Source of the DNA: Saprospiraceae bacterium
GTDB lineage: Bacteria > Bacteroidota > Bacteroidia > Chitinophagales > Saprospiraceae
Assembly (NCBI GenBank): GCA_016716335.1
Contig: JADJWN010000014.1
Location: 1-64,000, forward strand
Direction: 5' to 3'
Length of the DNA stretch: 64,000 bases
Shown here in pieces: positions 58,335 through 64,000 of the stretch. Numbering within the stretch: the first letter of the stretch is position 1; each line of letters opens with the position of its first letter. The position numbers were made by a program, and so were the translations under genes. Under the pieces are notes generated by a model. It had not been told where the DNA came from. It saw nothing but the letters and a program-made list of their open reading frames with translations, and made no database searches.

Positions 58335-59033
58335 TCAGGACTTCACCACCAGTTTGTATCCTGTGCCATGAATATTCATAAATTCGATCCCCGGGTCTTC
58401 CTTGAAGTAGTTTCTCAGACGACTTACATAGACATTCAGGCTGCGTTCGCGGAAATTATTTTCATCTTCCCAGATATGTTTCAGTGCTTCATCCCGGAGT
58501 ACAATTCCATCTGCAGCAGTACAGAAAAGCTTCAGCAATTTATTTTCAATGGCACTGAGTTTAATTATTTGCGAATCTCTGGATATTTCTCTTGATTCAG
58601 CATCAAAGAGATAAGAACCGATCTCATGTTTGGTATGCTGGTTTTTCAATCTTCCGTACATCTCGGTGCGTTTCAATATTGCCTTGATACGCAGATAAAG
58701 CTCCTGCATACTGAATGGCTTGGTGATATAGTCATCGGCGCCGGCCTCCAGGCCTTTGATGCGGTCTTCTTTATCCGCTTGTCCGGTAAGAAACAAAAAG
58801 GGTATGTCGGGCTCTAAATTTTTGATTTCGGCAGCCAGTTCATACCCTGATTTCATGGGCATTTTTATGTCGAGGATGCAGAGATTGAAACGACTTTTTC
58901 TGAAATCATCCAGTGCATCAAATCCATTATGATGCAGGTGACAGACAAATCCTTTGGATTCCAGATATTCCTGAACCAATGGACTCAGAGACCTGTCGTC
59001 ATCTGCAAGAAGCAGTCTTTTGGGGGTTTCCAT
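58335..59033 (-). CDS. OmpR/PhoB family response regulator (orphan)
   Basis: 232 residues. Receiver domain (about 5-120) with the acidic pocket ADDD, phospho-acceptor Asp in CILDIKMPMKSG, LTGQ and TKPFSMQEL; then a winged-helix DNA-binding domain (about 135-230) with LRDEALKHIWEDENNFRERS, LNVYVSRLRNYF and the final hairpin HGTGYKLVV. No histidine kinase lies next to it in this window, so its partner is elsewhere. Upstream on the minus strand is the giant adhesin gene, separated by 187 bases. Confidence 0.92.
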   Translation of the reverse strand: METPKRLLLADDDRSLSPLVQEYLESKGFVCHLHHNGFDALDDFRKSRFNLCILDIKMPMKSGYELAAEIKNLEPDIPFLFLTGQADKEDRIKGLEAGADDYITKPFSMQELYLRIKAILKRTEMYGRLKNQHTKHEIGSYLFDAESREISRDSQIIKLSAIENKLLKLFCTAADGIVLRDEALKHIWEDENNFRERSLNVYVSRLRNYFKEDPGIEFMNIHGTGYKLVVKS

Positions 59034-59220
59034 TTGATAAGTGCCAAATATCTACAAAATTAACTATAATTTTGTTAATCAGGTACATGCAATGGATTGG
59101 AAACAGCAGAAAACTGTGATTAGAAATAATGAAAATGCTTATTAAAATCCAGTAATTGCTGCTTTTTATTTACTAAGATGATTCAGAAAACAGACAAATC
59201 AGAAACGACAATAATTATCA

Positions 59221-62200
59221 TTATCTAGAGATATTTCCGGCAGGTACCTGCTCAATTAATGAATCAAAATTAGCAAGGAAACTTGTATTGAGCGGATAAA
59301 GTAAAATCTGACTGTACAGCAAATTTTTATCGTCATCCGGATTGTCGTACTTTACTTTTGCATCCATATTGTAATCACCCTGATAGTACCCAAAAGCAAA
59401 ATTGAAATTCGATGCTGCCAGAGTATTGTTTGGATGTATGAGTACTTCAAAGAAAAGTATATTCTGATCATCGTTTGGATTTACAAATTTCACTTTGCCG
59501 TCGGCATCAAAATCTCCTGCCCACATGCATCTCCATCCTATCCGGATATTATTGTTTTGGGCCAATCCGGCGTAATCGAGGCCATTATTGAGACTTGTGC
59601 GGAAATTATAAACGGGTGTGTTGGGCTTGGTGAAGTCCAGAAGATCATTCACGGAAACTTTTTGTGACATTACTGCGAGATGATTTCTGTGCCTGACTAC
59701 CACATAAAGACTGTCAGTATCTATTCCCGGAAATGAAACTGGACTGATGCCATCTATGTCCACTATATCACCATCTCTCTGGATCAGACAGCTTCTTGAA
59801 CCGATAATCTGTGACAAATCATTTTTATTACGAAGTTCGACAAACACCCAATCCACAATAGCATTCTGACCTGTTACGGCAAAAACTGCTGATGCATTGT
59901 GTAAGGTGTCAAATTTTGAATATTCCGCTGTGGCAATCTGCTGATATCTGTAGGTGATATCAGTGTATTCAGTGGGATGGAGATATGGACTCAATGTTGG
60001 TATGTAGTTGAGCCCGGTGTAAGGACTCTGTCTGAGATTATCTCTCATCAATGGTCTTCCATCGGGTGCGTTTTGATTGCCGGTATTCATCAAAGCACCT
60101 TCAAGATATGCCCGGATTCTAAGTTGCAATTCATCTGCAAGCAGAATATGGACGGTGGCTTTGGTACAAAACTGCTGCGCATTATTATCACAAATTTCAT
60201 AAACAAACTCTGTAGGACCGCTGAATGAAGCATTAGGTGTGAATACAAAATTACCATTTGCAGTTAGGTAATAGCTACCGCTGCTGAGTACCACCGGATT
60301 CTGAGCGGTACCTTGAGGTATTACTGAAATCATATCACCTTCCGGATCAGAATCATTGAGCAAGACATTTCCGGAGATTGTCTGTCCTTTAGCACCTGCA
60401 AAGAAATCATCTGATGCCACGGTGCTGTTCAATGCATTGTGTGCATTGATTGTAATGTAAACCGAAGATTTGTGAGTTTCTACTGAGGTGCCCAATGTGT
60501 TGCCCGTATAGTATTTTATTGTATCTCTGCCAGCCATATTGATATTTGGAGTATAGCCAAACATATTGGAAGATAAGTTTAATACCCCTTTTTTCTCGTA
60601 ATTCAGACTGTGCAGTGCTGCTCCTGATATATTGCATCCAGTCCTGCTTACACATGCATCATTGGATTGAGTATTCAGTACAAATGTATCCGGACCAGCC
60701 GAAGAGCCTTTTTCATAGACTGTAATGATTTCAGGGTTAGCTACCAGTGTTTGGTTGTTATTCAGCTGAACTACATTTATTTCCAATATTCTGGATGGAC
60801 AACCAGTAGTCACAGGCGCAATACATACCGGAACATTATAAGTGTATTTACCGGGGTAATTTGCTGTAAATGTGTAACTGCCATTGGAGTTCATGGTTAT
60901 GACCTGGCTGCCTTGTTCGGGTTTGGACAACAACACGGGTGTACCATAACTTGCTGTGCCGGGTATGTCATCATTGGTAGCAACATTACCTGTTACGGGT
61001 TTATTGACGAATGTGACATTAAAGTCAGGATCTGTACAGTTGATAACATGGATGGCATCCGGTTCCAGATAAGATGTACATCCTGTATTGCTCTCGATAA
61101 AGTAAAAACTTACTTTGCCCGGAGCAATTCCTGTCACTGTACCTTGGGTAGTAACAGTGGCAATCCGTGGATCAGTACTGAACCATACCCCCTGACTAGG
61201 AGCAGATAGCAATGTGTTGTATCCTACACAAATAGTCTGACTTCCTGTGATGCTTAGGTTGATTGGATTAGTAATTTGGATCAATACAGAAGAATCAGAT
61301 ATACATCCGGTAATTGTGTCTGTAAATACAAATCTTGCTGTACCAGCTGACAATCCACTGACTATACCATTGTTTGTAATACTGGCTACCTGAGGTTTTG
61401 AGGAAGTCCATATGCCACCTGAGGAGGGAGTTAAATTGGTCTGACCCCCTATACATAACATATCAGGCCCATTGAGATTGGTATTAGGCTTGGGATTTAC
61501 AACGATTGCCGAATTGGCAGTGGCTGTACAGCCGCTTGACGCCTGTGTAAATCTGAAAGATGCAGTACCCGGATTTACGGCAGTAATTATTCCTGATGCG
61601 GTTATAGTAGCCACAGAAGGATTCAGCGAAATCCATGTACCTCCTGAGGATGGTCCCATAGAACTTTGCTCTCCGATACATAATGAGGCATCACCTGTGA
61701 CTGATACCTGAGGACTGCCGATGATGGTAACGGCTTCAAAAATTTCTGATGCACATCCGGTGGCTGTATGCACAAATCTGAAACTCGCCTTACCTGGCGC
61801 AACTGCTGAAATCAAGCCTGAATTTGTAATTGAAGCGAGGGATGGATTAATTGAAGTCCAGTTTCCGCCGGCAGTTGGAGTAAGCTGTGCAGTTTGACCT
61901 ACACAGACAGTATTTGGTCCGTTGACCTCAAGTACTGGTAATGGATTGATGAATATGGTGGATGAAGTATCTGATATGCAACCGGTAATAGTATCCTGAA
62001 AGATGAATCTTGCAAAACCAGTGCTGATACCTGTAATCAATCCATTGGGTGAAATGGAGGCAATATCAGAATTTGCTGAGGTCCAGATACCATTCATTGA
62101 TGGTAATGCCTGAGTTGTACTGCCCACACATAGTTCGGATACTGTCAGGATGGTTTGAGGTTTAGCATTGATTACAATCCATCCTGTAGGGTCTGAAGTA

Positions 62201-64000
62201 CAGCCAATTGCATTGGTATAAGTAAATCTGGCCAGGCCATTGGTCAAACCGGTTACAAGACCGTTATTATTCACTGAAGCTACAGAAGGATTGAGTGAAG
62301 TCCATATACCACCCGAAGAAGGTTGTAACTGAGTCGTTTGTCCAACACAGATAGTGGCAGGTCCGGAAATACTGACAGCAGGTTTATTTACAACATTAAC
62401 GATACCTGTAGGATTGGATGTACATCCTGTGGCGGTCTCCTGGAAGATGAAATGGGCACTTCCTACAGCTATCCCTGTTACCACACCATTGTTGTTGACA
62501 GATGCGATCGAAGGATTGCTACTTATCCAGCTTCCTCCCGTAGATGGAGATAAAGTTGTGGTAGAACCTATACAGATATCAGGACTACCCATTATAGAAA
62601 CCTCAGGTATGGAGTTTACTGTAAATTGACCGGAAGGCTGAGAAATACATCCTGTAGCACTGCTTGTAAAAATAAACTGGGTTATACCCGGTGTCAACGC
62701 AGTAATCTGACCTGAGTTATTAACACTTGCTACTGCGGGATTGGTACTTGTCCATGTACCTCCTGAGGATGGTGATAATTGGGATGTAGCTCCAACACAT
62801 ACAGAGGAAGGTCCGCTGAAGCTGATAGCAGGTCTTGGATTTACAATAATCTGCCCTGAAGCGATGGAGCTGCATCCACTTGTGCTGGAGGTAAATACAA
62901 AAGTAGCCATTCCGGGATTAAGACCTGTAACAATACCGGAGTTTGTAACGGACGCTATAGTCGGCTGATTGCTGGTCCATACTCCACCTGTGGTTGGATT
63001 CAGTGTAGTGGTTGCGCCGACACAAATGGTGGTATTTCCAGTGATTTGTATCTCAGGCCTGCTTAGCACAGTAATTGTGCCTGAAGTATCTGATTTACAT
63101 CCTGTTGATGAATTGGTAAAGATAAATCTTGCATTGCCGGGCGATTGACCTGTCACCTGACCGGAGTTGGTGATACTGGCTACGGAAGGATTGAGTGAAA
63201 GCCAGGATCCTCCGGTGGAGGGCAAAAAGTTTGTAGTAGAGCCGGGACAAATTGAAGCAGGTCCGTTCAGGGCTATGCCTGGCTTAGGATGTACGACTAC
63301 CTGAATAGGGCCATTATTGACACAACCTGCGCTACTGTTGTAATTAAAGGTGGCTGTGCCGGCAGAGATTGCCGTGACCAAACCTTCATTAGTAACTGAT
63401 GCAATAGTTGGATGATTGGAAGTCCAGACACCACCGCCGACGGGAGTAAGTTGTGTGGTACTGCCGATACAAATTGCAGAAGGACCATTGTATCCCAAAG
63501 TAAGAGTGGTCTGTACCACGATCGCCACTGATGTATCAGACACACAGCCTGTGGCATTGGAAATGTATAAAAATCTGGCAGTCCCCGGTGATATACCTGT
63601 GATAAAACCTGCATTGTTGATTGTTGCAATACCCGGATTGAGACTAGACCATAATCCTCCTGATGAGGGCAAGAGCTGAGTTGTCTGTCCTACACAAATA
63701 TTGGCCGGACCATTCAGACTTATGGCAGGTTTTGGTAATACATTGATAGTAGCCTGAGCCACTGCTGCACATCCCTGACTGTTGGTAACTGTGACCTGAT
63801 AAGTTGATGATGGCACGCCAGGAGTTACTGTTACGGTTGAGGTGGTTGCAGATCCTGCATTAGGACTCCAAAGATATCCTGTGGCTCCTGAAGCATTGAC
63901 GGATAAGTTGACTTGTGTACCTTCACAGACAGTACTGTTGAAATTGATAACAGTGCTTTCAAACCTTTGGAATACAAAACCACTGATATTTGCCGAACAG
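59221..64000 (-). CDS. Giant Ig-repeat surface protein / adhesin (5' end outside window)
   Basis: The frame is open from the right edge to the stop at 59221; a GTG at 63816 is only an internal codon. At least 1590 residues are visible. Order from the N side: a PKD/Ig-like part (TVTNSQGCAAVAQATINVLP); twelve repeats of about 75 residues with the consensus [IV]-C-[VI]-G-x-T-T-x-L ... GG-x-W-x-S ... A-S-[IV] ... G-x-[VI]-x-G ... A-x-F-x-F ... T-G-C; two cadherin/VCBS-like regions (GNVLLNDSDPEGDMISV); and a C-terminal part with two Asp-rich motifs, AGDFDADGKVKFVNPNDDQN and GDYNMDAKVKYDNPDDDKN. Probably exported by T9SS and displayed on the surface. Confidence 0.85.
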   Translation of the reverse strand, partial: CSANISGFVFQRFESTVINFNSTVCEGTQVNLSVNASGATGYLWSPNAGSATTSTVTVTPGVPSSTYQVTVTNSQGCAAVAQATINVLPKPAISLNGPANICVGQTTQLLPSSGGLWSSLNPGIATINNAGFITGISPGTARFLYISNATGCVSDTSVAIVVQTTLTLGYNGPSAICIGSTTQLTPVGGGVWTSNHPTIASVTNEGLVTAISAGTATFNYNSSAGCVNNGPIQVVVHPKPGIALNGPASICPGSTTNFLPSTGGSWLSLNPSVASITNSGQVTGQSPGNARFIFTNSSTGCKSDTSGTITVLSRPEIQITGNTTICVGATTTLNPTTGGVWTSNQPTIASVTNSGIVTGLNPGMATFVFTSSTSGCSSIASGQIIVNPRPAISFSGPSSVCVGATSQLSPSSGGTWTSTNPAVASVNNSGQITALTPGITQFIFTSSATGCISQPSGQFTVNSIPEVSIMGSPDICIGSTTTLSPSTGGSWISSNPSIASVNNNGVVTGIAVGSAHFIFQETATGCTSNPTGIVNVVNKPAVSISGPATICVGQTTQLQPSSGGIWTSLNPSVASVNNNGLVTGLTNGLARFTYTNAIGCTSDPTGWIVINAKPQTILTVSELCVGSTTQALPSMNGIWTSANSDIASISPNGLITGISTGFARFIFQDTITGCISDTSSTIFINPLPVLEVNGPNTVCVGQTAQLTPTAGGNWTSINPSLASITNSGLISAVAPGKASFRFVHTATGCASEIFEAVTIIGSPQVSVTGDASLCIGEQSSMGPSSGGTWISLNPSVATITASGIITAVNPGTASFRFTQASSGCTATANSAIVVNPKPNTNLNGPDMLCIGGQTNLTPSSGGIWTSSKPQVASITNNGIVSGLSAGTARFVFTDTITGCISDSSVLIQITNPINLSITGSQTICVGYNTLLSAPSQGVWFSTDPRIATVTTQGTVTGIAPGKVSFYFIESNTGCTSYLEPDAIHVINCTDPDFNVTFVNKPVTGNVATNDDIPGTASYGTPVLLSKPEQGSQVITMNSNGSYTFTANYPGKYTYNVPVCIAPVTTGCPSRILEINVVQLNNNQTLVANPEIITVYEKGSSAGPDTFVLNTQSNDACVSRTGCNISGAALHSLNYEKKGVLNLSSNMFGYTPNINMAGRDTIKYYTGNTLGTSVETHKSSVYITINAHNALNSTVASDDFFAGAKGQTISGNVLLNDSDPEGDMISVIPQGTAQNPVVLSSGSYYLTANGNFVFTPNASFSGPTEFVYEICDNNAQQFCTKATVHILLADELQLRIRAYLEGALMNTGNQNAPDGRPLMRDNLRQSPYTGLNYIPTLSPYLHPTEYTDITYRYQQIATAEYSKFDTLHNASAVFAVTGQNAIVDWVFVELRNKNDLSQIIGSRSCLIQRDGDIVDIDGISPVSFPGIDTDSLYVVVRHRNHLAVMSQKVSVNDLLDFTKPNTPVYNFRTSLNNGLDYAGLAQNNNIRIGWRCMWAGDFDADGKVKFVNPNDDQNILFFEVLIHPNNTLAASNFNFAFGYYQGDYNMDAKVKYDNPDDDKNLLYSQILLYPLNTSFLANFDSLIEQVPAGNISR
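61037..63732 (-). repeat. Twelve tandem Ig-like protein repeats (about 225 bases each)
   Basis: Each unit begins with a P-x-[IV]-x-[IL]-x-G-P-like strand, has one Cys in C-[VIP]-G and a second about 50 residues later in [TS]-x-G-C or A-G-C. The units differ clearly in sequence at both protein and DNA level, so the array is old and not expected to recombine easily. Boundaries are approximate. Confidence 0.85.

Noticed and set aside
1..64000. rRNA or tRNA genes
   Set aside because: No conserved rRNA segment and no cloverleaf with TTCGA-type arm was recognised in the gaps between genes.

Overview
The window looks like chromosome of a Bacteroidota bacterium, most probably of the Saprospiraceae type. 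The evidence is a SusC/SusD pair, the type IX secretion protein PorZ with its C-terminal sorting domain, the bacillithiol enzyme BshA, lipoproteins with acidic residues after the lipobox Cys, promoter-like TAnnTTTG boxes with almost no Shine-Dalgarno sites, large Ig-repeat surface proteins, and ASPIC/UnbV-FG-GAP lipoproteins. No rRNA, tRNA or CRISPR was found.

Layout. 0-4 kb: end of a SPOR-like protein, then rodA-tgt-lptG (cell shape, queuosine, LPS export). 4-8.3 kb: dnaN-nadD-porZ. 8.3-13.9 kb: bshA (-), rsmI and an M16 peptidase (+), a polyprenyl diphosphate synthase (-), and a DUF6427-like membrane protein. 14-17.5 kb: a stand-alone DsbD N-domain protein, full dsbD and an FKBP lipoprotein. 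17.6-34.4 kb: a nutrient-uptake locus with a divergent LacI regulator, susC, susD, a strong terminator, then three paralogous FG-GAP/ASPIC lipoproteins and one small lipoprotein. 34.5-46.8 kb: DUF4256, hflX, M29 aminopeptidase, ligA, an FkbM methyltransferase, a GT9-GT2-cysQ operon (-), galE, and tetR-nadK-cyclase (-). 46.8-48.6 kb: an AT-rich island with a 9-bp tandem repeat, a transposase remnant, a decayed RelE-like toxin and an intact HigBA-like toxin-antitoxin pair. 48.6-59 kb: phoH-osmC, SAM hydroxide adenosyltransferase, aroB, pdxA, an outer-membrane beta-barrel receptor and an orphan response regulator. 59.2-64 kb: a very large Ig-repeat surface protein that runs off the right edge.

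A technical feature dominates interpretation. At least twelve genes carry one-base frameshifts, nearly all inside homopolymer runs, and the downstream frame continues the same protein family without loss. These include lptG, bshA, M16, dsbD, lacI, susC, susD, two ASPIC genes, ligA, fkbM and osmC. This pattern fits residual indel errors of a long-read assembly better than real gene decay, so I annotate these as whole genes and give the position of each break.

Functionally, the window combines conserved housekeeping genes with cell-envelope functions. T9SS export (PorZ), periplasmic thiol redox (three DsbD N-domains, DsbD), LPS building (GT9, GT2, GalE, LptG) and surface proteins (SusCD, ASPIC lipoproteins, a cysteine-paired Ig-repeat adhesin) would meet at the outer membrane. 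The most interesting candidates are the LacI-SusCD-ASPIC locus, which has no recognisable hydrolase, and the giant adhesin with a regular cysteine pair in every repeat and a duplicated Asp-rich C-terminal motif.
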